DNA from: Hyphococcus sp.
GTDB lineage: Bacteria; Pseudomonadota; Alphaproteobacteria; Caulobacterales; Parvularculaceae
Length of the DNA stretch: 34,787 nt
Assembly (NCBI GenBank): GCA_021776295.1
Contig: JAJFGE010000008.1
Location: 1 to 34,787 of the forward strand
Reading direction: 5' to 3'
Below are positions 23,135 through 32,357 of the stretch, piece after piece. The translations under genes and the position numbers were made by a program. Position 1 is the first letter of the stretch. Each line of letters opens with the position of its first letter. Below the pieces are notes generated by a model. The model did not search any database, was not told where the DNA came from, and was given only the letters and a program-made list of their open reading frames with translations.

Positions 23135-24748
23135 ATGCGAGCAAGAGTTTTCATCATTGGCTTTGGCTGTGTTTCGCTGATCGCTATCGGCGTTGTCGCA
23201 GGATTGGCGGCGACCGGCGGTGCGGCGTTTCGGTTGTGGCAGCTGGAATGGAAAAAACAGGGCGAGACCGATCTTCGTTTTGTCGAAGTCTCGCTGCCCT
23301 TCACTCATGAGACGGATCTCGATATATCGCTGCCCTTTATGGCGGCGGCGGCAATCGATGTTGATGGCGACGGCGTCGATGAGATTTTCATGGGCGGCGG
23401 CAAGGGCCAGGCCGATGCGGTTTTCGGCTATGAGGGCGCCGCCTTTCGCCGGCTTGATGGCGGCTATGGTTTTGAAAAAGGCGAGGCGGACGCCACCCAT
23501 GGCGCTGCCTCGATTGACGTCGATAATGACGGGCGGGTCGATTTGTTTGTGGCGCGCGAATCTGGCGTCTGGCTGCATATGAATGTCGGCGCCGGCTTTA
23601 CCAGCCAAAACCTCAACCTTCCGTTGACGGATAATACGACGCCGCTGTCGATTGCACTAGGCGACGTCAACAAGGACGGCGCTGTCGATCTTTATGTTTC
23701 CGGCTATCTCAAAAAGGAGCTGGTCGAAGGTCAAACCATTTTTACCGGCGACTATGGCGGCTACAGTCATCTGTTCATTAACCGGGGCGACAATAGCTGG
23801 CGCGATGTTTCTGAACAGGCCGGCGTTTGGCGCCAGCACAACACCTTCACCGCGATGTTTGTCGATATCGACAACGACATGGACAGCGATCTCGTCATCG
23901 CTCAGGATACCGGCGTGGTTGAAATCTATGACAATACCGGCGCCTTCCCGATGCGCCGTGTCGACAACCCGTCGGTCAATAGCTACCCCATGGGCATCGC
24001 CGCCGGCGACTATGACAATGACGGATTGGTTGATTTCTACTTCTCCAATGTCGGCCATACCATGCCTGAGGAGATGTTGCGCGGCGACCTTGACGAGGAT
24101 GCGCCGTTCAACGCCAGCTATGTGTTATTTGAAAATCAGGGCGGCGGGGAGTTTGTCGATGTCGCCAGGAAAACCCGCACCGCGCGCATCGGCTTTGGCT
24201 GGGGCGTTGTGTTTGCGGATATGAATCTCGACGGGCGCGAGGATTTACTGGCGGCGCAAAACTATGCGCGCTTTCCCGGCAAAGAATTTCTCCATAAATA
24301 TACCTGCAAAATTATGCTGCAATATCCGGACGGTAAATTCATGCCGGTTGAAAAACGCGCAGGCGCGGTCAACCGCAGTTACGCCGTCGCGCCAGTCGTT
24401 TCCGATTTTAACGATGACGGCCGGCCGGATTTAGTTTGGGCGAATATTGACGGCCAAGCCAAGGCGTTTCTCAGCGGCGTTGATACGGGCGCCTGGCTGA
24501 AAGTCCGCCTCCCCGATAACACCGCCTCGCTTGGCGCCATTGTTACCGTAACGACGCCGGACGGGATGGTGCGGACAAAACAATTTACCGCCAGCCAGGG
24601 GCTTGGCTCGGACCAATCGGCGGAAATGATTTTTGGTCTGGGGGAGGCGACGGTAGCGACGGTCGAGGCGCGCTTCCAGAACGGCGCCGTCAAACACTAT
24701 GATAGCGCAATGGCGGGCGAGCGCATCACTATCAGCGCCAGCCGCTAA
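23135..24748 (+). CDS. FG-GAP/ASPIC repeat protein, CRTAC1-like
   Basis: A 537-residue exported or membrane-anchored protein. The N terminus has one hydrophobic segment (about residues 6-28), a signal peptide or anchor. It is followed by seven FG-GAP/VCBS-type repeats, each with a calcium-type DxDxDG loop: DVDGDGVDE, DVDNDGRVD, DVNKDGAVD, DIDNDMDSD, DYDNDGLVD, DMNLDGRED and DFNDDGRPD. They should form a beta-propeller. The last 90 residues are an ASPIC/UnbV domain (WLKVRLPDNTASLGAIVTV...FTASQGLGSDQSAEMIFGLG). This architecture is the CRTAC1 family; its bacterial role is unknown. GGGGA precedes the ATG at 23135; an upstream in-frame ATG at 23063 would place 24 non-signal residues before the hydrophobic segment. 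Confidence 0.9.
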   Translation: MRARVFIIGFGCVSLIAIGVVAGLAATGGAAFRLWQLEWKKQGETDLRFVEVSLPFTHETDLDISLPFMAAAAIDVDGDGVDEIFMGGGKGQADAVFGYEGAAFRRLDGGYGFEKGEADATHGAASIDVDNDGRVDLFVARESGVWLHMNVGAGFTSQNLNLPLTDNTTPLSIALGDVNKDGAVDLYVSGYLKKELVEGQTIFTGDYGGYSHLFINRGDNSWRDVSEQAGVWRQHNTFTAMFVDIDNDMDSDLVIAQDTGVVEIYDNTGAFPMRRVDNPSVNSYPMGIAAGDYDNDGLVDFYFSNVGHTMPEEMLRGDLDEDAPFNASYVLFENQGGGEFVDVARKTRTARIGFGWGVVFADMNLDGREDLLAAQNYARFPGKEFLHKYTCKIMLQYPDGKFMPVEKRAGAVNRSYAVAPVVSDFNDDGRPDLVWANIDGQAKAFLSGVDTGAWLKVRLPDNTASLGAIVTVTTPDGMVRTKQFTASQGLGSDQSAEMIFGLGEATVATVEARFQNGAVKHYDSAMAGERITISASR

Positions 24749-24773
24749 ATGTTTAGGAATGCCGGAGGCGGGG

Positions 24774-25439
24774 ATGAACGATAATCGTGGGCTTGGCCGG
24801 TTCGCCGGATGGGTAGGGCTTGTCGGCGCGCTGCTGGTCGGCGTCGCCGAGTTTTTGATTCAGTTCAATGCCGCGGGCGGCTATGAGCAGGCGGGCTATG
24901 AATATTTCCAAAAGATATCAAGCGGGCGGCTAACGCTTGGCTATTACCTCGCTGTGTTGTCGGCGCCGCTTTATATTGTCGGCTATTGGTTTTTAGAAAG
25001 ATTGCTGGCGCCAGCGGGACGCGGGCTGGCGGCGGCGTTTTTCCTGATCGGCGCTTATGCGTTTGCCATCGGCGCCGTCTGGCTTGGCGAGCGCGCATTT
25101 TTGGCGTTCACCGTTCAGGCGATCAGCGAGGGTGCGGCAAGTCCTGAGCTTTTGCAGCGTATGGCCGCGCATAATGAGCCGCTGGTGAATATATTGCGGG
25201 TCGCTATGGTCGCGGTATCGGCACTGTGGGTTGTGCTTATCCTCCGGGGACGGACGGCCTTGCCAAGGTGGATGGCGGTGGTCAATCCGGTGACAATCCT
25301 GGGGTCGATTTTCGCGCTTTACTGGGCGGCGCCGGCCGTGGGCGTTTATATATTGCCGGTGGCGATGAATGTGACGCATGTTGTGTTCTTCGGGCTGGCG
25401 TTGATGACCTGCAAAAAAACCGCGTCGCACGGGGCTTAG
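24774..25439 (+). CDS. Multi-pass membrane protein, DUF6796-like
   Basis: A 221-residue protein with about six helices: near residues 10-31, 52-77, 84-105 and 139-160, and two more between 168 and 212. The C-terminal pattern WMAVVNPVTILGSIFALYW...VGVYILPVAMNVTHVVFFGLAL and the early LAVLSAPLYIVGYWFLERLL resemble what I recall of the DUF6796 group of uncharacterised membrane proteins; that match is from memory. GGAGG (24764-24768) places the start at ATG 24774 rather than the upstream ATGs at 24699 or 24759. It follows the FG-GAP gene by 25 bases and is probably in the same transcript. Confidence 0.8.
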   Translation: MNDNRGLGRFAGWVGLVGALLVGVAEFLIQFNAAGGYEQAGYEYFQKISSGRLTLGYYLAVLSAPLYIVGYWFLERLLAPAGRGLAAAFFLIGAYAFAIGAVWLGERAFLAFTVQAISEGAASPELLQRMAAHNEPLVNILRVAMVAVSALWVVLILRGRTALPRWMAVVNPVTILGSIFALYWAAPAVGVYILPVAMNVTHVVFFGLALMTCKKTASHGA

Positions 25440-25463
25440 CTCTTGCGGTGGTCTTCCCACATT

Positions 25464-26504
25464 TTAACGTCGCGGAGCCAGCGGGCGCTGTTGATCGGCG
25501 CTATGACTGTCCAATGAAAGCTCTGTCGCCACCAGCGCAGCAAGCACGGTCTGCGGATTATCCGACATCGGCTCGGTCGCATCAAACATCTCAAACAGCA
25601 CCGCCGCCGATAGCGACGCTATCGGCGCGGCTACGCACCAAGCCTGCCCGCTGAGCCAGCTCCGATAAGCCTGCTCACGCGATGGCAGACGGAATTCTTC
25701 AGGCGCGGCGGAAATCACGCGTCGACGAGCCCAAACGGCTTCCGACACCATGCTGCTGGAATCAGCCGTGCAGATGATCCGTGCGCAGGCGGCGAATATT
25801 GTTGAGAGCGGTGCCGCCTCTGCGGTGCGCACATCGGTGAATGCCCGCACTGCTGGATAATCCGCGCGCGCAGCCAGCGCGCGGAACAGCTCACTCGCCG
25901 CCTCTGGCGTGCGTCGTGAATTGCTGATCCGCCACTGGTTCCCGTGGCGCTGATGGGTCTCTTCAACAAGTCCCGCAAGCCTTCGCCAGTCGCCCATCCG
26001 GAACCGGACGCCCCCTGCATCGCCACCAAGAATGAGGCCAATGTCCTTGCCGGTCGTGGTATAAGTCTCCGGATTAATCGCGCTGGGCTTCAAGAACATG
26101 TGCATATTCGGCGCGTCTGTCGCGACCTTGTAAGAGCCAAGCACCAACGTGAAATCCGTCGCGCGAAACGCGCGCAACGACCCATAAAAAATGCTTGGCG
26201 CGCCTAACAAGCGCGCGCTCCAAACATTGGCCGCCAGCGTCTCAGCGCCCGCTGAGATAATGAGATCGCAAGGTGGCAACTGGTCGACCGTCAACCCATA
26301 AGTTTGCACCAAGAGCCGGTCCGGCGCCAATCCGCTATTGGCAAGCCACGCCAACAATCGCCCAGGCCAGCGCCCGCGCTTGACCACCAGCCGTGATGTT
26401 TCGGTCGATCGCGTTCGCGCTATTGCCGCAGCGATTCCTTCCGACAGGTTTTCATGACCCGGCCGGCCGTCCGTCAAGATGAGGATGTGGTAAGGTGTTG
26501 ACAA
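25464..26504 (-). CDS. ELM1/GtrOC1-like putative glycosyltransferase
   Basis: A 346-residue protein of the mitochondrial-fission ELM1-like family (DUF1022), common in alphaproteobacteria and related to GT-B glycosyltransferases. Signature stretches are LILTDGRPGHENLSEGIAAAI at the N terminus, LIISAGAETLAANVWSARLLGAPSIFYGS, IGLILGGDAGGVRF after the first half, and ICTADSSSMVSEAVWARRRVI near the C terminus, typical of a nucleotide-sugar site. Its bacterial substrate is unknown; an envelope role is a guess. The start is TTG at 26504, with GGGAG (26512-26516, minus strand) seven bases ahead. It converges on the membrane-protein gene with a 24-base gap. Confidence 0.88.
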   Translation of the reverse strand: MSTPYHILILTDGRPGHENLSEGIAAAIARTRSTETSRLVVKRGRWPGRLLAWLANSGLAPDRLLVQTYGLTVDQLPPCDLIISAGAETLAANVWSARLLGAPSIFYGSLRAFRATDFTLVLGSYKVATDAPNMHMFLKPSAINPETYTTTGKDIGLILGGDAGGVRFRMGDWRRLAGLVEETHQRHGNQWRISNSRRTPEAASELFRALAARADYPAVRAFTDVRTAEAAPLSTIFAACARIICTADSSSMVSEAVWARRRVISAAPEEFRLPSREQAYRSWLSGQAWCVAAPIASLSAAVLFEMFDATEPMSDNPQTVLAALVATELSLDSHSADQQRPLAPRR

Positions 26505-26611
26505 ATGTCAGCTCCCGAGCGTGGGTTGCGTAAGACAAACAACTAAGACCAAACTGTTTCGCACCAAACCACTCCCGTCAGGACAAAGATCGTCATGCTG
26601 GCAAGCGCCAT

Positions 26612-26644
26612 CGGCGCAGCGACAATAGGCTGCGCCGGGTTTTT
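26612..26644 (+). terminator. Plus-strand terminator with no assigned gene
   Basis: CGGCGCAG (26612-26619) and CTGCGCCG (26630-26637) form a perfect eight-base-pair stem with a ten-base loop, then GG and TTTTT (26640-26644). This is terminator-like only on the plus strand, while both flanking genes run on the minus strand. On the minus strand it would be a plain hairpin just past the DUF885 stop and could protect that transcript. Confidence 0.55.
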
Positions 26645-26659
26645 CTGTTCGAGCGCTAC

Positions 26660-28528
26660 TTAAGTGGCCTCGCTCTCGGCGATCCAGGCATCGACGTTTT
26701 CTTCGAGGATCGCCAGCGGCACGGCGCCGTTTTTCAGGACAATGTCGTGGAATGCGCGAACATCGAAATCATCGCCGAGCGCGGCTTCAGCGCGTCCTCG
26801 CAGTTCAAGAATTTTCAGCATGCCAATTTTGTAGGCAGTCGCCTGACCCGGCATGACGATGTAGCGTTCAATCGCCTTGATGGCGTCGCCCTCGGGGTTC
26901 GGCGTGTTGGCGAGGAGATAATTGATCGCTTCTTGCCGCGCCCATTTTTTGTCGTGAAGGCCGGTATCGACGACCAGCCGCGCCGCACGCCAAAGCTCCA
27001 TCGCCAGGCGGCCAAAGTCGGAATAGGGATCGGCGTAAAAGCCCATCTCTTTAGGGATATATTCTGAATAGAGCCCCCAGCCTTCGGTATAGGCGGTGAT
27101 GCCGCCGTATTTGCGGAAGCTGGGCAGGCCTTCGAGCTCTTGCGCAATGGCAAGCTGCATGTGGTGGCCGGGAATGCCCTCATGATAGGCGAGCGCTTCC
27201 ATCTGGTAGCTCGGCATGTCGGCCATATTGTAAAGATTGGCGTAATAGGTGCCGGGGCGCGATCCGTCCGGCGCCGGCCGCTGATAGAATGCTTTGCCCG
27301 CCGCCTGCTCGCGGAACGGCTCGACGCGTTTGACGATGAGGTCGGCTTTCGGTTTGGTCAGGAATAAATCGTCGAGACGGCCGCGCATCGTGTCGATGAT
27401 TTCCGTCGCCTCTTGCAGATAGCGTGCGCGCCCATCATCCGTGGTTGGATAGGTAAATTTTTCATCCGGATCGGTGCGCATGTAAATGAAAAATTCCTCC
27501 AGCGATCCGTCAAAGCCGACAGCGTCTTTGATGGTGTTCATTTCGCCATGAATGCGCGCAACCTCGCTAAGGCCAAGATCATGGATTTCCGTCGGCGACA
27601 TTGTCGTTGTGGTCATCGCCTCGAGCTGAAGCGCATAATAATCGCCGCCATCGGGTAACTTCCATGCGCCGTCATCATTGGCCGCCGTCGCGGCATGAGA
27701 TTCAAACATTGCAATCAGCGCTCCATAGGCCGGCTTCACCGAATTGGTCATGGCCTCGCGCGCACGGGCGAGGAGGTCGGCCTTAACCGCGTCGCTGGCC
27801 TCCAGCGCATCCAGTTTTTTGGTGAAGTCCGCAAGCAGCGTTGACGGTTCGCCGCTATCATCGAAAGGCGCGCCGGAAATGATATTTTGCGAGGTCGCGA
27901 TCATTTGCGGGTAAGACCAGTTCGGCGGATTAATGCCGCGGGCGAACTGATCCTCCGCAACTTGCCGGTGCTGGCCGAGATAGTCTTCAACGCCGGCGAG
28001 CCGCGCGATATAGGCTTCCGCATCGTCAACATTATTGATGCGGTGCTGGTTGATCAAAAAAGACGGCACGCCTGAATGCGGCCCCCTGAACTGACTGAAG
28101 GCATACCAGTGATTGCGGAAGGCAAATCGCCGGTCGGCAAGCTCGGTATTGTATTCTGCAAGCCGGTAAGAAAGCTGCGCTTGGGGCCCTAGACCTTCCA
28201 GCGCGAATGTCGCGCGCATCTCCGCTAGCGCTGCCAGTTCCAGGGCATGGGATTGACGCGCAAACTCATCGCTGGCGTCATCCCACTTATCGTAATTTGT
28301 TCTGCGCCCAAGGAAGGTTTGAAACATTGGCGAGCGCGCAACCTGGCGCTCGAACTCAGTTTCAAACCAGACGTTGATGGCCCCGGTTTGCGATTGCGCT
28401 TCGCTGGTTGTGGCGCTGCTTGCGGCGGTGCTGGTTTCCGGTGCGGATGTTTTAGCGCCTTCGCCGCAGCCTGCTAGCAGCGTTGCTGCAGCGGTTGAGA
28501 GAAGAAAGATTCGAAGCTTGCGAGCCAT
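26660..28528 (-). CDS. DUF885 family lipoprotein, probable metallopeptidase
   Basis: A 622-residue secreted protein of the DUF885 family. From ATG 28528 the N terminus is MARKLRIFLLSTAAATLLAGC, a lipoprotein signal with lipobox LAGC, followed by a Ser/Thr/Ala-rich linker. AGGGG lies eight bases ahead; the longer frame from 28558 would spoil the signal. The catalytic-type motif HEGIPGHH (residues 449-456) holds the zinc-ligand His residues and general-base Glu, and YTEGWGLYSEY about 30 residues later supplies the third ligand, an HExxxxHH variant of the gluzincin pattern. The family is expected to hydrolyse peptides in the periplasm; the substrate is unknown. It lies 105 bases downstream of the regulator gene. 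Confidence 0.92.
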   Translation of the reverse strand: MARKLRIFLLSTAAATLLAGCGEGAKTSAPETSTAASSATTSEAQSQTGAINVWFETEFERQVARSPMFQTFLGRRTNYDKWDDASDEFARQSHALELAALAEMRATFALEGLGPQAQLSYRLAEYNTELADRRFAFRNHWYAFSQFRGPHSGVPSFLINQHRINNVDDAEAYIARLAGVEDYLGQHRQVAEDQFARGINPPNWSYPQMIATSQNIISGAPFDDSGEPSTLLADFTKKLDALEASDAVKADLLARAREAMTNSVKPAYGALIAMFESHAATAANDDGAWKLPDGGDYYALQLEAMTTTTMSPTEIHDLGLSEVARIHGEMNTIKDAVGFDGSLEEFFIYMRTDPDEKFTYPTTDDGRARYLQEATEIIDTMRGRLDDLFLTKPKADLIVKRVEPFREQAAGKAFYQRPAPDGSRPGTYYANLYNMADMPSYQMEALAYHEGIPGHHMQLAIAQELEGLPSFRKYGGITAYTEGWGLYSEYIPKEMGFYADPYSDFGRLAMELWRAARLVVDTGLHDKKWARQEAINYLLANTPNPEGDAIKAIERYIVMPGQATAYKIGMLKILELRGRAEAALGDDFDVRAFHDIVLKNGAVPLAILEENVDAWIAESEAT

Positions 28529-28633
28529 TCGCCATACCCCTAAATGAGTTGAAGCCAAAAAGAGTTGAAATTACCGATAGAGATTAGCGTCAAGCCTATT
28601 GGATCGCACATTCAACCGCAATAACGCTTCGTC

Positions 28634-30046
28634 TCAATCAAACGCAAAAGAGAACGGCGTCGCCATGCGGCGGTGTTCATCGATGATGAGCCGGCGTTCG
28701 AGCGGCGGATGCGCGCGCGCGGCGCATCCGGGCCTGGGGCAGAGCCGGCAGGTGACGCCAATCGGCGTTGGCGCGGCGGTCTGAAAATCGACGCCTGCGG
28801 TATAGATCAGCTGATGGGCGTGTTTTATCTCGCAACCAAGCGCGACCGCGCGTTCCGCCTTCGGCGCGCCAAACCCGGCCTCGCCGCCATGAACGGTGCG
28901 GGCGAGCGAGAAATAAGTCTCGCCATCGGGCAGCTGGACGGTCTGCGAAATAATTTTGTGCGGTGTACGGAAGGCTTCGTGAATATTCCACAACGGGCAC
29001 GAGCCGCCATAGCGCGCGAACGGAAACACGCCCGCGGAAAATCGCTTTGAGACATTGCCGGCGGCGTCGATGCGCAAGAAGAAAAATGGAATGCCTGACC
29101 GGTCGGGGCGCTGCATGGTCGTCAGGCGGTGGCAGACCTGCTCAAAGCTGGCGCCAAAGCGCCGGCTGATCGCTTCAATATCATATTTTAGATCGCCGAG
29201 TGAGGCATGAAACCGTTCGTATGGGAATATAACCGCGCCAGCGGCGTAATTGGCGAGCGCCGCGCGCGCCAGGCGCCGCCCGGCATCACTGTCGAAGGAG
29301 GCCGCATTAACGGTATCGTCAAGGGTCTTTCCCTGCTCCAGTAAAATCAACTGCAGGACGGCCTGGAACACACGGCTCGCCTGATCGAGGGTCTCTGAAA
29401 TGGCGATTTGTGCGCGGTGGCGATCGTGGCGGCGATAGGCGCCGACCATGATGTCGGCGGGCAAAATCCGCAATGTCAGGGCGTGGCGTTTTTTAAACCG
29501 TTCACTGAGCGCCTCCATCAGGCCGCCGCCAGTAGCGCCCAGCGCCCGCGCCGTTTCTTCTCCGGCCTCATCAAGCGCCGGAAAATAGTTGCGCGCCGCG
29601 GCGATAAATTCGCGCGCTTCTTCGAGCGGATCGGCCGGGCCGGCGCGGCCGGCGGCGCGCGCCTCCATCACCGCCGACTGGCTGGTGCGATAGGATTTAT
29701 AAAGCGCGGCGACGGCCTCGCCCATGGCCGGATTGGCGGACAGAAGATCGCGCACATCCTCGCGCCCGACCGACAGCTCAGAGAAGATCGGGTCGGTAAG
29801 CGCAGCCTCAAGCTGGGCGAAGGTCTCGTCCTCGCCGGTTGAAAAAACACTGAGGTCGAGGGCATAGGTTTCCGCCAGGCGCAACAAGAGATCGGCCGGC
29901 AGCGGGCGTTGATTGCGCTCAATCAGGGTGATGTAGGAGGCCGAGATGTCCATATCCGCGGCCATCTGCGCCTGGGTCAGGCCAAGCTCGCGGCGGATTC
30001 GGCGCAGCCGCGGGCCGATAAACAGGCGTTTTGATTCAGCGGCCAT
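28634..30046 (-). CDS. XRE-family short-chain acyl-CoA/acetate regulator, RamB-like
   Basis: A 470-residue regulator. Residues 8-65 are an XRE helix-turn-helix (IGPRLRRIRRELGLTQAQMAADMDISASYITLIERNQRPLP). The middle is an IrrE/ImmA-like region (DUF955), and the C-terminal half is the DUF2083 domain, ending with the Cys pattern CRLCPRPGCAARAHPP. This is the architecture of RamB, PccR and related regulators that control acetate, propionate and glyoxylate-cycle genes. It is divergent from aceA across 205 bases, and members of this family are known to control isocitrate lyase in actinobacteria and in Paracoccus, so aceA is the obvious target. Whether it activates or represses cannot be read. AGGGA lies eight bases ahead of the ATG. 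Confidence 0.93.
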   Translation of the reverse strand: MAAESKRLFIGPRLRRIRRELGLTQAQMAADMDISASYITLIERNQRPLPADLLLRLAETYALDLSVFSTGEDETFAQLEAALTDPIFSELSVGREDVRDLLSANPAMGEAVAALYKSYRTSQSAVMEARAAGRAGPADPLEEAREFIAAARNYFPALDEAGEETARALGATGGGLMEALSERFKKRHALTLRILPADIMVGAYRRHDRHRAQIAISETLDQASRVFQAVLQLILLEQGKTLDDTVNAASFDSDAGRRLARAALANYAAGAVIFPYERFHASLGDLKYDIEAISRRFGASFEQVCHRLTTMQRPDRSGIPFFFLRIDAAGNVSKRFSAGVFPFARYGGSCPLWNIHEAFRTPHKIISQTVQLPDGETYFSLARTVHGGEAGFGAPKAERAVALGCEIKHAHQLIYTAGVDFQTAAPTPIGVTCRLCPRPGCAARAHPPLERRLIIDEHRRMATPFSFAFD

Positions 30047-30251
30047 TCAGGCGGTCCCTAGCAGGTTTTAGATATTGTTTCGAATGTGGAATGAATCTTT
30101 AACCATACGGCTACCATAGTACAATATTACAAACATAACAGCATTACAATAACGGTGGTTAGTAAGCCTACGGCATGACCCGTTTCTATTTGTGCGGCGC
30201 AATGGGCCGGCGCAACATGGGCCAGTTCAGATTTGAAAAAGGGTATTTGTA
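30047..30251. promoter_or_regulatory. Divergent promoter region with operator-like repeats
   Basis: This AT-rich gap must serve both the regulator gene (left) and aceA (right). It holds a direct repeat ATTACAA at 30126-30132 and 30143-30149, TACAATA at 30120-30126 and 30145-30151, and an inverted pair ATATTGT (30072-30078) and ACAATAT (30121-30127). Nearer aceA, CGGCGCAA is repeated at 30195-30202 and 30208-30215. The direct repeats are plausible regulator sites. AAAGGG at 30238-30243 is the aceA ribosome site. Confidence 0.5.
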
Positions 30252-31541
30252 ATGTCGGATTTTGAAAAGTTGACGCCCTCCGCGCCGGCAGGCCGGTTTG
30301 ACGGGATTGAGCGCAATTATGATGTTGATGAAGTCGCCCGCCTGCGCGGCTCGGTGCAGCTCACCCACACGCTTGCCGAACGCGGCGCCAACAGACTGTG
30401 GGAGTTGTTAAAATCTGAAGACTACATCAATGCGCTCGGCGCGCTTTCGGGCAATCAGGCGGTGCAGATGGCCAAGGCCGGGCTGAAGGCGATTTACCTT
30501 TCCGGCTGGCAGGTCGCGGGCGATTCCAACATTTCCGCGCAGACCTATCCCGATCAGTCTTTGTACCCCGCAAATTCCGGCCCCGAGCTGGCCAAGCGCA
30601 TCAACAACGCGCTCGCGCGCGCCGACCAAATTGAGTTCGCCGAAGGCAATGTCGAGCGGGATTATTTTCTACCCATCATCGCCGACGCCGAAGCCGGATT
30701 TGGCGGGCCGTTAAACTGCTATGAGATTATGAAAGCCTATATCGAAGCTGGCGCGGCTGGCGTTCACTTCGAAGACCAGCTCGCCTCTGAGAAAAAATGC
30801 GGCCATCTCGGCGGCAAGGTCCTGATCCCAACCAAAGCCCATGAGCGCAATTTGAATGCCGCAAGGCTGGCAGCCGATGTCGCTGGCGTCGCCACCGTTC
30901 TGGTGGCGCGCACCGATGCGGAATCGGCCAAGCTGATCACGTCGGACATTGACGAGCGTGACCACGAATTTATCGACTTTGACCAGGGCCGCACGCCCGA
31001 AGGCTTCTACCGCATCAAAGAAGGCGTCGGCGTTGACCATTGCATCGCCCGCGGCCTCAGCTACGGCAAGAGCGCGGACCTGTTATGGTGGGAGACCTCC
31101 AAGCCCAATCTCGACGACGCAAAGAGGTTTGCCGAGGCGATCCAGAAGAAATATCCCGGCAAAATGATGGCGTATAACTGCTCGCCGTCGTTTAACTGGG
31201 AAGCCAATCTCGACAAGGAAACAATTGCAAAATTCCAGCGCGAGCTTGGCGCGATGGGCTATAAATTCCAGTTTGTCACATTGGCCGGGTTCCATTCTCT
31301 CAATTTCGGCATGTTCGAGCTGGCGCGCGGTTACCGTGAGCGCGGCATGGCGGCATACTCAGAGCTTCAGCAAGCGGAGTTTACGTCCGAGCAGCACGGC
31401 TATCAGGCGACCCGTCATCAGCGCGAGGTTGGCACCGGCTATTTCGATCTCGTCGCGAAAACGCTTTCCGGCGGCCAGGCCTCGACCACGGCCATGGGCG
31501 AGTCGACAGAGAACGCGCAGTTTAGATCTGCGGCCGAATAG
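30252..31541 (+). CDS. aceA: Isocitrate lyase
   Basis: Isocitrate lyase splits isocitrate to glyoxylate and succinate, the entry to the glyoxylate shunt needed for growth on acetate or fatty acids. The 429-residue TIM-barrel enzyme has the catalytic motif KKCGHLGGK with Cys183, preceded by [11 protein letters not shown], the Mg-site stretch [12 protein letters not shown], and [11 protein letters not shown] and NCSPSFNW further on. Length and motifs match the short proteobacterial form. AAAGGG is eight bases before the ATG. No malate synthase gene is in the window. It is monocistronic, closed by a strong terminator, and probably controlled by the divergent regulator. Confidence 0.98.
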   Translation: MSDFEKLTPSAPAGRFDGIERNYDVDEVARLRGSVQLTHTLAERGANRLWELLKSEDYINALGALSGNQAVQMAKAGLKAIYLSGWQVAGDSNISAQTYPDQSLYPANSGPELAKRINNALARADQIEFAEGNVERDYFLPIIADAEAGFGGPLNCYEIMKAYIEAGAAGVHFEDQLASEKKCGHLGGKVLIPTKAHERNLNAARLAADVAGVATVLVARTDAESAKLITSDIDERDHEFIDFDQGRTPEGFYRIKEGVGVDHCIARGLSYGKSADLLWWETSKPNLDDAKRFAEAIQKKYPGKMMAYNCSPSFNWEANLDKETIAKFQRELGAMGYKFQFVTLAGFHSLNFGMFELARGYRERGMAAYSELQQAEFTSEQHGYQATRHQREVGTGYFDLVAKTLSGGQASTTAMGESTENAQFRSAAE

Positions 31542-31574
31542 ACGCGCGCCGGTTAGCGCGTTTTGGGGAGGGAA

Positions 31575-31607
31575 CGCCGCCGCATGAGTTTTGCGGCGGC
31601 GATTTTT
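31575..31607 (+). terminator. Strong intrinsic terminator after aceA
   Basis: CGCCGCCGC (31575-31583) pairs perfectly with GCGGCGGCG (31593-31601), a nine-base-pair GC stem with a nine-base loop, followed by A and TTTTT (31603-31607). It lies about 30 bases after the aceA stop. Confidence 0.85.
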
Positions 31608-31646
31608 ATTCAGACTTTTTCGTTCATGCCTCGGTTGAGAATGCCT

Positions 31647-32357
31647 CTACCGGCTTGCGGTCTGCGTTACACGTCGGCCCGGGCGGCGATGCTCCTGGTC
31701 TCGTAGTTTGTCAGCTTTTTTCACGCTTGGATCCTGCGCTGGCGGCGTGAAGATCGCCATTTTGACCTCGGCGAAATCGGCGGCGAAGGTTGTTGCTTCA
31801 GCCTTGGCGCTTTGCGGCAGCGTCACGTTGAGGTGGTTGAGGACTTTCGGATAGACCGGGGCGAGACCATAGAGTTCGCGGCTAGAGTTTTCTTTGTAGA
31901 CCAGCGCCCAACCCATCGCCTCGGCCGGAACGGCGCCCACATTTTCAGCATATGGCGATGGCGCGCCGCTCAACACCATGGCGAGGCGCCATTGCGCGCG
32001 GGCGTTGCCGGCCCATGCGGCGCGGCGCAGCCAGAACAGGCCTTCTTGCGTCAGCAAAGCGGCCTGCTTGGTGGTCGGCGCGGTCTCCAACAGGCAAGCG
32101 CCAAGCTCATATTGCGCAACTTCGTAGCCCTCGCCGAAACCGGCGATCACCCGATAGGTGGGAATGGCTTTGTCGCACCCCTTTTCGGCCTGGACGTTGC
32201 GGGCATGAGCTAATAATCGCTCGGGCTGGTTTATCGCCGGAGCAGGCCCGCGCGCCTCACCAGATGAGCTAGTAGCGCAGGCGCCGAGCAGCGTAGCGGC
32301 AAGGGCGGTGATGAGAATTGTCGCGGGGAGACGGGTTTTACTGATAGTTGCAGACAA
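31647..32357 (-). CDS. Lipoprotein with Sel1-like repeats
   Basis: A 236-residue lipoprotein. The signal ends in lipobox LGAC (ITALAATLLGAC). The middle carries helical repeats of the Sel1/TPR type: EVAQYELGACLLE and LFWLRRAAWAGNARAQWRLAMVLSG, followed by AMGWALVY, each with the ALxxA/GxxxAxxxL spacing of Sel1 units. Such repeats bind partner proteins. The C terminus is basic and Arg-rich. I do not recognise a specific function. The start is TTG at 32357 with GAAGGA (32365-32370, minus strand) seven bases ahead. It is a single gene facing aceA. Confidence 0.82.
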   Translation of the reverse strand: MSATISKTRLPATILITALAATLLGACATSSSGEARGPAPAINQPERLLAHARNVQAEKGCDKAIPTYRVIAGFGEGYEVAQYELGACLLETAPTTKQAALLTQEGLFWLRRAAWAGNARAQWRLAMVLSGAPSPYAENVGAVPAEAMGWALVYKENSSRELYGLAPVYPKVLNHLNVTLPQSAKAEATTFAADFAEVKMAIFTPPAQDPSVKKADKLRDQEHRRPGRRVTQTASR

